64,000 nt of DNA from Rotaria sordida (GCA_905250125.1 CAJNOL010000765.1:1-64000), one strand, 5' to 3'; positions 51,247-63,303 are shown, counted from the first letter of the stretch. Program-made: numbers and translations. The notes: generated from the letters alone by a model not told the origin.

Positions 51247-53248
51247 TTATTGACGAGAAATAAATTCTGGATCCTTGGTAATCATATCAATAGTTTGATC
51301 GAAAGACAATGTAGATTGATGATTATTATTGAAAATAAAATATTGTTTTTGATTAATTAATGATGATAAATTGAACAAAACATATTGTTCTGGGCGAATT
51401 TTTAAAGACCAATATTCACTTATTTCTAAATTTAAACATCGACGACTTAAATATAAATCACACATATATTCACTTAAATTCTATATATTAAAAAAATTGA
51501 ATTAAAAAAAAAATATTTTTTTCATTAAAATAAATATTCATACAGGTACAGTTGCTGTTGATATATTTATAAACATCATTGGCCATTTAGCTTGATTATT
51601 ATCAGCTACAGTTACTTTTAATAAAAGTTTTCCTGTTGTTAATCGTTCATTTTTCATAGCATTTTCTAAACTCATACATGCTCGTCGATTCCATCCACAT
51701 TTTTCATTTTGTGTAAATGGTAAAATCTTTTTTGTTTAAAAAAAAGAAAAAAAGTTTTAAAAAAAATGAAGAAAAATTTCAAATGAACGAACTTGAGCAA
51801 GTGTACAAGCAAGTGCTTGTGCCGGACGATCACTAAATTTACTATTTAATGGTTGAATTAAATTGACATTGATTTCACTTATTTCACCATTATCAATAAA
51901 TATTAATTGAGCTTTTTCATTACCTAAAATAATGAAGGAAATAATAAAATTTCAATATTAAAAAAAAAACATACCAACAAGTCGTATAATTCGAGCTCGA
52001 TACCAATTGGAATCATTTGGAGATCTTGCTACACAAAATTCTCCTGATTGAGGAAAATAACTTTGATTTGAATCAATACTATTATAATATAAACTATAAA
52101 AGAAAAAGAAAAAATATTTTATTTTTAAAAATTTCAATGAAAAATCTTTATTTGACTTAATATCTTTGTGCATTTCATCATATGATTCTGTTTGATTCGA
52201 AATTCGAAGAAAAAAATATGTTGGATTATAATATTTCGATAATTGACCTTGAAAATCAACACCACTTTGAAAACGTTGATATGTAACTGTTATTGGAATA
52301 TTATATTCAACTAATAAAATAATTAATATTTAATTAAATTAAATAAAAAAATAATTTTATTTACTTGGTTTCGATGGAATATGTGATGGAGGATAATAAA
52401 AATTATTTTCTCTATTTGTTGAGATTTTTGTATTATTATTATATGTTCCTCGTCGATTATTTTTAATATTCGTTCGATATCGTTGTTGATTAAAACATGT
52501 TCCATTATTAAATGATCTAGATGAATCTTTTTCTTCAATATTTATTATTGGTCGATTTAATTGAGAATTATTTGAATTGAAATTAAATATTGGTGAAGGA
52601 TTTCTATTTACAATTTGAGATCCAGTAGAAGGTGAAGAACAATCTGTTGTTATTGGATAAGCAGGACAATTATCTTCTGTATTTGATTCATCAATTAATT
52701 TATACTAAATTATTAAAGATTTATCGAAGAGAAACTTTTTAACACAAAAAAAAATTTACATGAGATTTAACAGCAATGATTGTTTCTTTCACTGTTTCAA
52801 GTTCTTTTGAAATTTCAAGTTGAATATCTATATATATATTTATATAAAACAATTTTTTTTCAATACCAAAAAAAAAAACAACAAATTAAATTAATTTACG
52901 TTGAAGTAATTGTGACCATTTTTGAAGAGAATTTTCAATTGATTCTAATGTAATAAGACCAACAATTTGTTGTTTTGTTACTTTTGGTTGAAATTGAAAA
53001 GAATTTAATTCACGTAATATAATTTGACCTTTAAGTAAATTTTTATTTGTTGAATTAAATAAATCAGGTGTTAAATCAAGATAATCATTTATTTGTTCAT
53101 CATATATTTGTATAATATAATCATTATTATTTTGATCTTCAATATTAAATGCTAATTTTATTTGATTTTCAAGTAAATTAATATCTATTGGATGTATTAA
53201 ATCAAATTTTCGTCGTTGACGACCAAATTCAATAACTAATGTTAACAT
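51247..53248 (-). CDS. Tudor-domain protein with ubiquitin-like/PB1-like N-terminus
   Basis: Eight exons: 53248-52900, 52827-52760, 52704-52365, 52310-52157, 52093-51975, 51923-51793, 51726-51544 and 51480-51247. They join to 525 aa with introns of 51-72 bp. Residues 1-80 have a beta-grasp look (LTLVIEFGRQRRKFDL, DYIIQIYDEQINDYLDL). Residues 150-250 are Asn/Ser-rich and disordered. An extended Tudor domain follows: YYNSIDSNQSYFPQSGEFCV (306-325), WYRARIIRLVG (334-344), KAQLIFIDNGEISEI, then FSDRPAQALACTL. The canonical FIDYGN motif reads FIDNGE (352-357), losing the Tyr and Asn of the methylarginine pocket. Extended Tudor proteins usually act in germline RNA granules and piRNA pathways by binding dimethylarginine on Piwi proteins; this copy may bind differently. 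Confidence 0.85.
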
Positions 53249-54579
53249 AATTATCGTAAACTGTTAATTATAAAGAAGAAGAAGGACGTTGAAATTTTTG
53301 AATCTATATTTAATTTTAAGTGACCAACACAATGATTAGAGTTAAAACGTTAAAAATTAATTTCATCGATGATTTATTTCTGTTTTTTACTTTATACTGA
53401 TGACATCTATCATTTTTTATTCTTTCTAACAAAGAAGAATATTTTATGTGTATTTAGTTTCTTTCAATATTAAATAAATATTCGAACAAAATAAAAATAT
53501 TTTCTTATACCCCAAAATAAAATTATAAAATTTTCAAAAACTTTCGAATTTTTTTCATCAAGAATAATTCATATTGACATTCAATTTGATAATTCAAAGA
53601 AGTTATTTTTCAAAATCGATTATTAAAAATATGTCTCATTGAAACTGTTTATTATATCGTATTTATTCTTAAAACAAAAAAACCTTATTTTGGTTCATTT
53701 TTATTGTCTAATAAACTCGAAGTCTATGAATTTATTCAGAAGTTTAATTAAACAATAAAAAATATAAAACAACTTTTATATTGATCTTATTTACGTATTT
53801 GCAAACATAATTTTATAAAAAAAAAATACTTGATCATTCAATTTATAGGTTATTTTTTTGAAAAGCAATTCTTAGAGGATTATTCATTTTATTAAATTAC
53901 AACTCTTAAACAAAAAAAAAACCACATTTCCTTCAATGAAACAATAAAATCTACAGGAGAGATATTTAATCATTGAGAAAAATCTTCATTCTCGGTTTAT
54001 TCTATCAAATGATTTAAATATGAATTCCAATGCCACATTCAATTCGTGTATTTTAAACTTTACAACAAGTTCTTAACACATGTATCTCTTATTGCGATGC
54101 AAAACTAAATTCTTCTATTTTGAAAATTATTTCTTTTAAGATTTGTCATACTATCTCTTTAATTGATAGAAACCATATACGAATACATAACCAAAAACAA
54201 TTTTTTTTTGTGAAAACATGCTTTATATAATTCAACGATCAATATAATCGATAGATACTTTCGAAAAAAAAGTGTCGCTCATTCAAATTAAAAGATTTCA
54301 TATTTCTTCTAGAATTATTTTCTATGATTAATTTTACTCTTTGAACTTTTTTTGAAGAAAATTCTTTACATTTACCAACAAAAAAAAAATTCTCATTAAT
54401 GAAAATCTTCTATTAAATTGGTTTCCAGAGAAAAACCTCTCAATAAAACAATAAATGAATCTCTCTCCTATTGTTTACGTTGACGTCCGACGTAAGCGGT
54501 CAGTCTATATCTCATACATCGAATATTCTTGTCAAGAAAAAAAAAAAAAAACAAAGGGAGAGTGACCGGGCAAAGGGTC
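53249..54579. other. AT-rich non-coding stretch
   Basis: No supportable gene. Confidence 0.5.
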
Positions 54580-54715
54580 ACTCATTGACCATAACCAATG
54601 AATAACAATGACCTTGAATTAACCAATGAATTTCTTGTCTCTCATTGACGTTATATAAATTGATGTGAATATCAATGAGAAATTGTACAATTTGACAAAA
54701 CGAAACAGTAAGTAG
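54580..54715 (+). promoter_or_regulatory. Possible promoter: CCAAT boxes, TATA-like box and a strong 5' splice site
   Basis: Two CCAAT words (54595-54599, 54623-54627), a TATATAAA at 54652-54659, repeated CATTGAC words (54583, 54643), and GGGCAAAGGGTCA just upstream, which resembles a nuclear-receptor direct repeat. About 50 bases after the TATA-like box comes ACAGTAAGTA, a good splice donor. No coding exon follows on the plus strand, so any transcript would be non-coding or unknown. The assignment is inference from motif clustering. Confidence 0.3.
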
Positions 54716-54749
54716 ATTCTTCATTTATACATTGATATTCTTATTTGGA

Positions 54750-55085
54750 AGTCACTGTTCGTCTTGCCTCGCTGCGTTATAAATAATATAAAGCGAAGCA
54801 TGTCGATCAGTTCCTTCCGATGAGGTAAATCATACAAATCTTTTTTTAAATAGAAACTAATGTAATGATATAGAAATTTGCGTTTACACTGTTCACACAC
54901 CTCGCGCTGTGAGAAAGTCTTTGTTAGACAAAAAATAGCAAAGATATGAAAGTTCCGCTGGGTTGTGCGAACAGTCTAATTGCTTTTTTCGAGAACGTTT
55001 CTTCCATCACAAAATAAAAGACACAAAGAAAAACTGTTCATCTAGCCTCGCCTTTGAAAAATGCTTTATTTAATCAAGGCGGGAG
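54750..55085. repeat. Cluster of diverged CTGTTC...CCTCGC repeats, partly inverted
   Basis: Related words occur at 54757 (CACTGTTCGTCTTGCCTCGC), 54886 (CACTGTTCACACACCTCGCGC), 54985 on the reverse strand (GACTGTTCGCACAACCCAGC) and 55026 (AACTGTTCATCTAGCCTCGCC). The second and third face each other across about 100 bp, like the ends of a small inverted-repeat element. GC content is higher than in the flanks. This may be two nested element ends. Confidence 0.5.
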
Positions 55086-55197
55086 CAGATTGTGACAGTC
55101 ATTATATGTGTTTATTATCGACGAATAAAATTTCTTTTATTTTAACTAAACAGATTTCTAGATTTTTAAAAATGTCACAAGAAAAAAAATTATTGTT

Positions 55198-56176
55198 TTA
55201 AACTTGAGCCATGCGAATATAGCCTTTTCCACTTGGCAGATCATTTTTTATTTGAACACCTTGTGGAAAATATTTTTTAACATCTTCATCTTTAACATTT
55301 GGTGGAACCATGACTTTATCTCCAACCTGAAATTTGCGGAAATAATTATTGAAATAAATAAATGAATAATATACCTTCCAATCAGCTGGTGTTGCTATTG
55401 GTAAACGAGTTGCAAGTTGAAGTGAATCAAGTAAACGAAGAAGTTCACTATTGAAATAGATTAAATGAAACGAAAAAATTTTTCAAAAGAAAACACATGA
55501 CAAACTCAAAATTTCTTCCAGTTGTTGCCGGATAAAGTAAACTTGCTTTGAGTTTCTTATCAGGTCCAATAATAAATACCTAAAGAAATCATTTTAGAAA
55601 AACAATAAAAATTAAATTTATATAACACATACAGCACGTGCAGTTAATGGTAAACCTTTTGTATCAAATTCATCAGGATCGATCATGCCCAGATGTTTAG
55701 CTAATTTTCTATCACTATCGTCGATTATTGGAAATGGAAATTCAGCAGGTAGAACTAATTTACATATGCTACCAGAACATTCAACATTAGGTCCACCAAA
55801 CGCTTGAATATCCTAATAGATTAAAAATTAAAAAAAAATTTTTTTTAATCAAAGTAGGATTATAATATACTTTAATCCATCCATGATGATTTTCGACAAC
55901 ATCACATGATAAACCAATTAATTTTGTATTTCGTTTAGCAAATTCTGGTGCTAATTTAGCAGCACGTGATAATTCAGTTGTGCAAACAGGTGTATAATCA
56001 GCTGGATGAGAAAATAAAATTCCCCATCTAAATGAAAAAAAAGATCAATATTCATTTTTCATAGAGAAATAAAATTTGTTAACTAACTTATCTCCAAGCC
56101 ATTGATGCAATTGAAATTCACCAGCTGTTGTTTTTAAATTAAAGTTCGGAAATTCATCACCGAGTTTTAAAGACAT
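55198..56176 (-). CDS. PRDX6: 1-Cys peroxiredoxin (Prdx6 family)
   Basis: Six exons: 56176-56088, 56027-55871, 55812-55633, 55579-55506, 55447-55375 and 55326-55198. They give 233 aa (vertebrate Prdx6 is 224). The peroxidatic site is [14 protein letters not shown] with Cys45, His37 and Thr42 in place. Further family blocks: [60 protein letters not shown], and the C-terminal Prx-C domain ([20 protein letters not shown]). It reduces peroxides using one redox Cys, in the cytosol; no signal peptide is seen. The vertebrate GDSWG phospholipase motif reads GDKWG (28-32), spanning the first intron, so the lipase Ser is absent. The start agrees with family length. Introns are 48-60 bp. Confidence 0.96.
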
Positions 56177-59108
56177 TGTCTTTATTTCCTACGATGAAAT
56201 ACTGTATAGATCTAAAAGGTGCTTATGTTTTTTTTTTGTGTATATAAGGAGAAATATGTGATGCATATATAATTGGGGAAGAAAATATACTTCGTCATCC
56301 CCCCCAAGGTACGAAAGAAAGAAATGATAGAGTGCATTTTGTATAATAATCACGAGTCAGTAGCATATGTTTACTGACTAAAATCGAACGAAAATGATTT
56401 TTTGTATATGTCATTGAAATTAAGCAAATATTTCTCGTCCTTAATATATGGACCTTGACAAGCAATGTAAATGTGAACATAATTTATGATATAATTAGTA
56501 GAGCAAATCTAGTGTGACACTTCTGTTTTCTTTTTTTGACACATTAATTTTTCGTGATAGAATAAGAACACGTTGTTTTCATTGTTAATTTGTGTAACAC
56601 TGAAAAGAAAATATTTTTGATTTGGAGATGTACAAAAGCTTAAGAAAAGAAAACTTCTGCACTGTTTGTTTTGTTTACTCTCAAAAGCTATTGACATTGA
56701 TAACTTCTGATTGAGTTTTTATTTTCATGTTTGAGAAATATTTCGTTGAAATGCCTTTTCTTTTTATATTTTGCTTTTAATAAATATGTGTTTTTATTTT
56801 TTTATTAATATTTGAAAAATTTTAGATTATTATGTTCAATAAAATAATTAGAAAAAAAATAGAAACACTGATTGTTTTGTTTTATCGACAGAAAAATTTC
56901 AAGAATTCTTTGGATTAAACGATCGATTGAAATTGGTCATTTTTTAACAACACAAGTTTGCCTTTGAAACAGACATTTTAAAAAAAAGAGAACGAGAATT
57001 TTTCAGGAAAATAAATAATTATTGAAATATAGAATGATCATTTTGAAAATGAGTATTCATCGTTAAACAAAACAAGATAAACGATTTTTGACAAATTTTT
57101 TACAATGGTTCGAGCAGTTTTATTGTCGAATGGTAAACATGACAAGAGAAATTTAATGATTTTTTTTTCAATATTGACATATTTGAATTTGTGTTCAGAA
57201 GAAATATAAACAACAATGTTGAATACTTTCATTTATTTTTAATGTCATTTATTATAAAACTTGTTATATCAAATTCACGAATTTTGTTTTGAGGAGAAAA
57301 AGTTTCCAGTGAAGAAATTTATTTGTCTTTTTAGAATTAAATTTAAACGAAGGATTTAAATAAAAATTAAATTAACAAGATCGATCAGATTAATATTGAA
57401 ATCGAAAAAAGAACTTTGATTCTAATTCGTATCAATAATATATCTAGTTGATTCGATTATTTGAAGATGGTTGCAAATTAAATTGAAATTATTTTGGTTT
57501 TCAAAAGATTTAATTACTAGTAATTATCAACACGTTTTCAAAAAGAAATAAAGGAAATTTTTCAAGAACTTCAATTTCATTAAAATTATTCTTTTTGAAT
57601 TATATTTATCGATAAATCATTGAGAAATTTAAAGAATTAAATATTGATTCAAATAAAATTTTTTTCAAATTATAGGTTAGGTTCGTATGATTTGATACAA
57701 TTCTACAATGAAAACAATTTTAACAAATATTAGACGATAAACGGATCTTGTTTTTAATCTTTTTTTCAAATATTAAATATAAGTGAAAAATAGCATAAGA
57801 GTATTGCTATGTTCAGATTTTGATTAAAACATTCCATTAATATTTTTGATTGAATTCAATGAGATGATTTGATGGGTGTGGGTGTCTGAAGTTTTTGTTT
57901 AAACCCACATCCTTAATTACGATCACTGTAGACGACATTTATCTTGAGATCTAACTTAGGAACTGAAATTTTCGATGAACTTGTTGGCTCAACAAATGGT
58001 AAGTATAATCCTAGAGCAACCTTTGTCGTACAAGTCACGCTTCAAGAGACAATATCAATTGAAATTTACTCGTATAACATAAAATATCGATAAATTAAAT
58101 TAAGATTGATTATATCTTTATTGAATAGATGAATAGCTATATTTTTCAAGTTAAAAGATACATTTCATTTCATTTTAGTTAATTCATAAAGTTTAATCAA
58201 TAAAAATTGTTTATTTATAAATCCATCTCGAATGATTTAAATCCAATATTCATTCAAAACCGATTGAAAAATCAAATAATTTGATTAAAACTAGATTAAA
58301 GCAACGACATTCTTATCAATTTTCAATCAGATAAAAAAAATCGGTTAAAACCAAATATTTTCTATTACTTTTTGTATATATATGAAAACTTTGTTCAATA
58401 GATTGGTGGTTGTCTATGAACTGAACCTTGAATAAAATACAAATTCTCTGAATATGTCCTGTATGATCAATGTAAAAAATATTATTGTCTTTTCGGTGAC
58501 TGAAACTTTTCTGCAATGAAGAACGACTAAATATACAAAGTAGAGGAAAGGAAAAAAGATAAAGTTTGAGTAATAATAATTTCTTCACAATGTGTTGATA
58601 TGTCGGTACAAGATCAACAAATTCGATTGGCTTAAGCATGTTGACAGTTACTTCTTTCACTGTAATTTGTCGATCTTATATCGCCATCCAAACATTTATT
58701 CAATACATTAGTAATACCAATTAAATTGACTATTCACTTAAAAAACACTTCACATTTTTCAACAAAATATCATTCCATTATTCACCTGATTCACAAAAAA
58801 AATTTATGATTTAATTTGTGAAATGAAAAGATAGTAAGTGATAATTAATAACTTTGACTAATATGAAAAGGCAAACTCTTTTTAAAAAGAAAGATTTTTT
58901 AATCAGATCGGTGGCCTATGAGTTGAGTTGGACTGGTCTAGGCCGCAGTTCAGTAACTCATGAGTCGACTTTGCATAAGCCGATGCTAGTCAATTCGGAG
59001 GTCTCACATGTACCCACTCTTGTTGATAATACTTGATGTAATTATATACATATTTCGATTAAAAAAATTTTTCTCAATCTCGAATCTTTATCACTAGTAA
59101 GACTGTCT
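56177..59108. other. Long AT-rich non-coding stretch
   Basis: About 2.9 kb. A minus-strand frame at 58316-58660 (114 aa) has no recognisable motif and is probably chance. A block near 58905-59035 is less AT-rich than the rest, with no gene seen. Confidence 0.5.
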
Positions 59109-59802
59109 ACTAGTTTCCAGTTTCAGAAAGTACTCATCAGAGAATCTCCACAACTATCAGATTACTTTTGGGCTCAGACTCTGTGCATAAAGTGGACCCC
59201 AGTGAGGCATGAAAAATCCCAAAAGGATAAGTGCCCATAGGTCTTCTGTCCAGAGTTATAGGCATTTTACTGGGATTTTAGCCTGTGGCATGGTATGTAC
59301 CCAAAAATCAGATGACGGTATTTCGACTTGAGATTTTGCCCATAGAGAGGTCTGTTGGTGGGTAGAATACTCTGAAAATTTTAGCTGAAAAGAATGTTTT
59401 CTTCTCGAGATATTAAAGTTCCAAAAATCACTCATATCCCACGAAAGATGCTAAAATTTTCTGTTTTTTGAGACTTTGATATCTCAAGAAGGGAACGTTA
59501 TTTTGAGTTGAAATTTTCAGAGCATTCTATCCACCAATAGACCTCTCTGTGGACAAAATCTCAGGTGGAAATACCGTCATTCGAGTTTTTGATATATACC
59601 ATGCTGCAGGCTAAAATCCCAGTAAAATGCCTATAACTCTAAACAGAAGGCCTATGGGCACTTATCCTTTTGGAATTTTTCATACCTCACTGGAGTCCAC
59701 TTTATGCATAGAGTCTGAACCCAAAAGCGATTTGACAGTTGGGGAGGTTCCCTCGTCAGTATTAGTTGCTCTGAGTTGCTAGATGAATACTGGAAACTCT
59801 CA
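59109..59802. mobile_element. Foldback element: ~300-bp inverted arms, ~60-bp loop
   Basis: The left arm (about 59109-59415) and the reverse complement of the right arm (about 59480-59802) match almost along their whole length. Shared blocks include CAGACTCTxTGCATAAAGTGGA, CCAAAAGGATAAGTGCCCAT, AGTTATAGGCATTTTACTGG, GATTTTAGCCTG, ATGACGGTATTTC and AGAGAGGTCT. I estimate nearly 90 percent identity in the inner 240 bp. Outer ends share AGTTTCCAGT. No ORF of note. As RNA it would fold into one long hairpin. It could be a foldback DNA transposon or a small-RNA source. Confidence 0.88.
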
Positions 59803-60340
59803 GAGTTATATGAATTTTACATTGTATGTCTTCGTGGAACTTAAATAATGGACTATTTCTCGAAAGAACTGATTGTTTAATTGATATATTAAATGCATCG
59901 GTTCTGCATTGGTCCAGCCAAGAGTTTTAACCGATCGGCTCGGTCGAAAACAATCTGATCGGTGCCAAGTATGCTAAAACCTGCACTATCCAAAATCAAA
60001 CATGCTGATAAAGTGAATTTCATGATGAATAATTGAATAGAGGAGATAATCTTCATTCTGATTTGATAAAAGATATTCTCGAAATAAAGAGAAAAGTTCA
60101 AAAAAAATTTTTTTTTATCAATATTTATAACAAAAATAAGTTGATTTATTCATATGTGGAAGTACATTTACTTGAAAATCTTCCATCGTGACATGTGATT
60201 AAAACTTGAATGAGATTAAAATCAATTTCAAGAATAAGGTATAGTGGACAAAAAAAACGATAATCATATAAAAAATGAGATAGATATATATAAAAGCACG
60301 CAAATGTCATAGAAAAATTAGAATGATTATAAAAACATAT
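59803..60340. other. Non-coding stretch after the foldback element
   Basis: A minus-strand frame at 59889-60101 includes a possible signal-like start (MKFTLSACLILDSAG), but it is short, ends within 44 codons of that Met, and lies next to the element. I do not call it a gene. Confidence 0.4.
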
Positions 60341-61501
60341 TTATCGACGCTGATTTTCAAAATGAGTAGAACGATGTTGTTGACTCGTATCTTTCTCATT
60401 ATGTAACCATGTCTAGAAATTGATCATATAAGATGTTCTTATTATTATAGAAAAGAAAAAAAAGTTACTTGAAGTTCTTCATTAGTAACTTGTAAATTAT
60501 TAACTCGTCTTTCCATCGTTGCCATCCATTCACGATACATTTGTTCCCATGTTTCAATCTTTATTCAATAAATATTAAATAAAATAATAAAGAAATTTTA
60601 CTTCTTTTTTTGCTTCGTCTTCTCGATTGCATAAATCAGCCATTTTTTCATCATGTTCTTTTTTTATTAATTCAAATTTCTTCTATTTTAACAGAAAGAT
60701 TTTTTTTTTCAAAAATGATAAAAACAATTTAAGAAGAAACAAACTTTATATTCTTGATTTTCATAACGGAATACTTCAGATGATTTTTTTGATTGAATTA
60801 TTTCTGATTGAATTATTTCTATACTTCGTTCAAATATCTATATTAACAAACGAAAATTAATTTTATTTTGTTTTAAATTAAAAAGCAAAACCTCTTTAGC
60901 ATTTCGTTCTTGTTCTTTTTGCTTTTTTTGACTTTGACATTGTTGAGTTATTTGAAGGTTATTTTCTTTTTCAATATCTAATAATTGTTTTAAATCTGAA
61001 CATTTTGAACATGAATTAGGATTTGTTGTTGATGATTGTTGTAGTTGTTGTTTGGTATTATCATTATGTTCAATCATTTTTTTTAATTGTGCATTTGATT
61101 TTCTTTCAGTTTCAAGTATTCGTTCAAATTCTTCACATTTTTCACATGATTTGGTTTTCTCAGGACGATTAAATCTATTTAAAAAAAAGAGGAATAAAGA
61201 ACAGATAACAATTAGAAATGAAAAACACACGCTGGAACAATTGTATTGACATATTCTTTTTCGAGTTTCACCACTGTTGTTGTATTAGAACGACGTAATT
61301 CATCTAATTTTATTTTATAATCATTTATTTGATGTTCAAGCTTAGTGAGCAAAAACAAATGGAAACTGTAATTAAAAAAAAAGCTCTTTTTTTTACTTCT
61401 GTGACTTTGTTCTTGAGTGTAGGAATATCATCTTTTGTTTTTCCTGTTTGAGTTGGATTAGTAGTTGGATTGACAACTCCTTGGAATTTTGTTGTTGACA
61501 T
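60341..61501 (-). CDS. Coiled-coil protein, family not recognised
   Basis: Seven exons: 61501-61397, 61340-61231, 61174-60892, 60837-60745, 60682-60602, 60558-60469 and 60412-60341. They join to 277 aa with all phases consistent and introns of 43-62 bp. A short disordered leader (MSTTKFQGVVNPTTNPTQTG) is followed by nearly continuous coiled coil: LEHQINDYKIKLDELRRSN, CEEFERILETERKSNAQLKK, DLKQLLDIEKENNLQITQQ, KKFELIKKEHDEKMADL and MATMERRVNNLQVTNEELQ. Two CxxC pairs (SCEKC, SCSKC) about 47 residues apart could bind zinc. Exon 4 contains a direct 15-base duplication coding EIIQS twice. Probably a structural or scaffolding protein; no specific role can be read from sequence. Confidence 0.8.
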
Positions 61502-61889
61502 TTTCAGGAGCACAAGCTAATGTTTATTTACATGAAGTTCTTTTCAATTCTATTTTTTTTTTCTTCACATGAACATCGATGCAAACCAACAAAATCAATT
61601 CGATAGAGGTCGAGCATGTCTTCATCTTTCTTTACACCAGCTGCATGAAGCACCATCGGAATTATTTGACTTCAACGGCTAACTATAAAAGAACAAAAAA
61701 AAAGTACTTTTTATTAATTAATTGCTGCAAAAAATAAAGCTGAGCTTTCTTGTCAAAATTAAAACTGAAGTACGTTTAAATAATCTTATTATGAATAACG
61801 AATTTGTTAGAATAGAAATGTGTAATTGATTTACATTGTCAACGCGCAAGTGTAGCACAATAACAAAATATGTGAGAATAGAGGTTATG
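61502..61889. other. Non-coding 5' flank of the coiled-coil gene
   Basis: AT-rich with no feature except the likely promoter side of the minus-strand gene. Confidence 0.4.
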
Positions 61890-62720
61890 ATTGTAGGTAT
61901 ACTTTGAATGAAGAAATGTCCGCATTGACATTCATACCCGACATCAACATACATCGTACACTCATACCAGAGATGTACACCGCGCCTAAAAAACGATGTG
62001 CGGATGGCGGAAAAGATGACGTAAGCGTCTACATATTGGCGGCAGCGGTCACTGCACTAAAAGCCTTTTTGCTGAGTGGAACGGCTGCTCCGCACCGTCG
62101 AGCGACTGCTCGACAGCTGCCCCTAACTAAGTGGAGAATTCTTTTGATGATTTTTTTTTTCAAAGATTTATCACATGAATGTTTCTGAACATATAGATTT
62201 CATTAATGAACACTTTCGTATGAACAACAGTATAACATTAATAAAACCATGAAAGTCTATTTATTCACCAAATTTAACTCCATATATGTACAGGGGTACC
62301 AAACTAAGACTTTCCAATAATTCAAAATCATTAATAGTAGAATTTAAAAATGACAACTTTTCCCAAGAATGAATACCAAGTCGATGTCCGATTGTTTGTC
62401 ATTCTTGATTTAACACGGAAAGGATACAAGTGTTGCTGCGCGACATTAAAATTAACTCAGTTTTTCCAGTTTCAACGTGAAGAAACTGGAAATGTTAACA
62501 TGATCAAACTGCTACCGCGCGGTCACACGAGCAGAAAAATAGGCCCACGCAGAACGACCGTGTTCGTTCCACTTTCGAAATCTCTCGAGCAGAGTGGCCA
62601 CACAACTATGGGTCATATTTACCCTTATAGTACGGACCAATCGCGTGCGCAGTGTATGTCTCTGCATCCTAAAAATATCTCTGATCTGAAGCATTATATG
62701 CAGTGTATTGACCTTTAGTG
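61890..62720 (+). other. GC-richer island with two unassigned open frames
   Basis: Two blocks (about 61915-62120 and 62365-62700) stand out as GC-rich and CpG-containing in AT-rich surroundings. Block 1 has a frame from ATG 61916 to 62188 (KKRCADGGKDDVSVYILAAA, then VTALKAFLLSGTAAPHRRAT). Block 2 has an ATG-led frame 62350-62718 of 122 aa (MTTFPKNEYQVDVRLFVILD, with Cys triplet KCCCATLK, RGHTSRKIGPRRTTVFVPLS). I recognise neither. They could be fragments of a transferred gene, a mobile element or chance frames in GC-rich DNA. A DNA hairpin (CCAGTTTC and GAAACTGG arms, 62466-62489) lies within the second. Confidence 0.35.
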
Positions 62721-63303
62721 CATGAAAATTTTCATAAAACTTTATTTCTTATATAGCATTCGATGCGCCACAATTCACTCTACAAAATTATATACATTGC
62801 ATCTTAGTTCAAGATAGGCCATCGAATTCGGCGAAGCCATTTTTGTTTTTTGTTGAAATCTGAACACTACTGTTGTGATGTAACAATTCAATAACATGGA
62901 ATAATGGTATCCTTGGAATCATAAATGTAGGAAAAATTGTAGAGAAGATCATTATTTGTGATAGAACTCATTGAAATGTTGTTCAATGACAAATCGAGAT
63001 TTGTTGTGACATTTTTTACGTTTCTGACTCAAATGTAATAACTCAAACTAAATATACCATTCCATGTAGTGCAACTTTTTAAAAAAAATTGTTTTTTTCG
63101 TTTCCAATATTTTTTTTTATTTTTCAAAATTGATGAAGACAATTTTTTAATTGATTAATAGATTTTTAACGAAACAAACTATAAAAAGCTAATCGAGTCA
63201 AATAAGATTGTTAAAACAGTATAGAATAGACACGTATTTAACAGTATTACTTGTAACAGGAGTTAGAAACAACAGAACGAGAAAGAGAAAACAACGAAAA
63301 AAG
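62721..63303. other. Non-coding stretch between the GC-richer island and the tRNA gene
   Basis: AT-rich with no feature seen. Confidence 0.45.

Noticed and set aside
58316..58660. 114-aa minus frame
   Set aside because: No recognisable domain and composition typical of AT-rich filler; kept only as a remark in the intergenic entry.
62512..62694. 60-aa minus frame in the GC-richer island
   Set aside because: Antisense shadow of the longer ATG-led plus frame, with no independent support.
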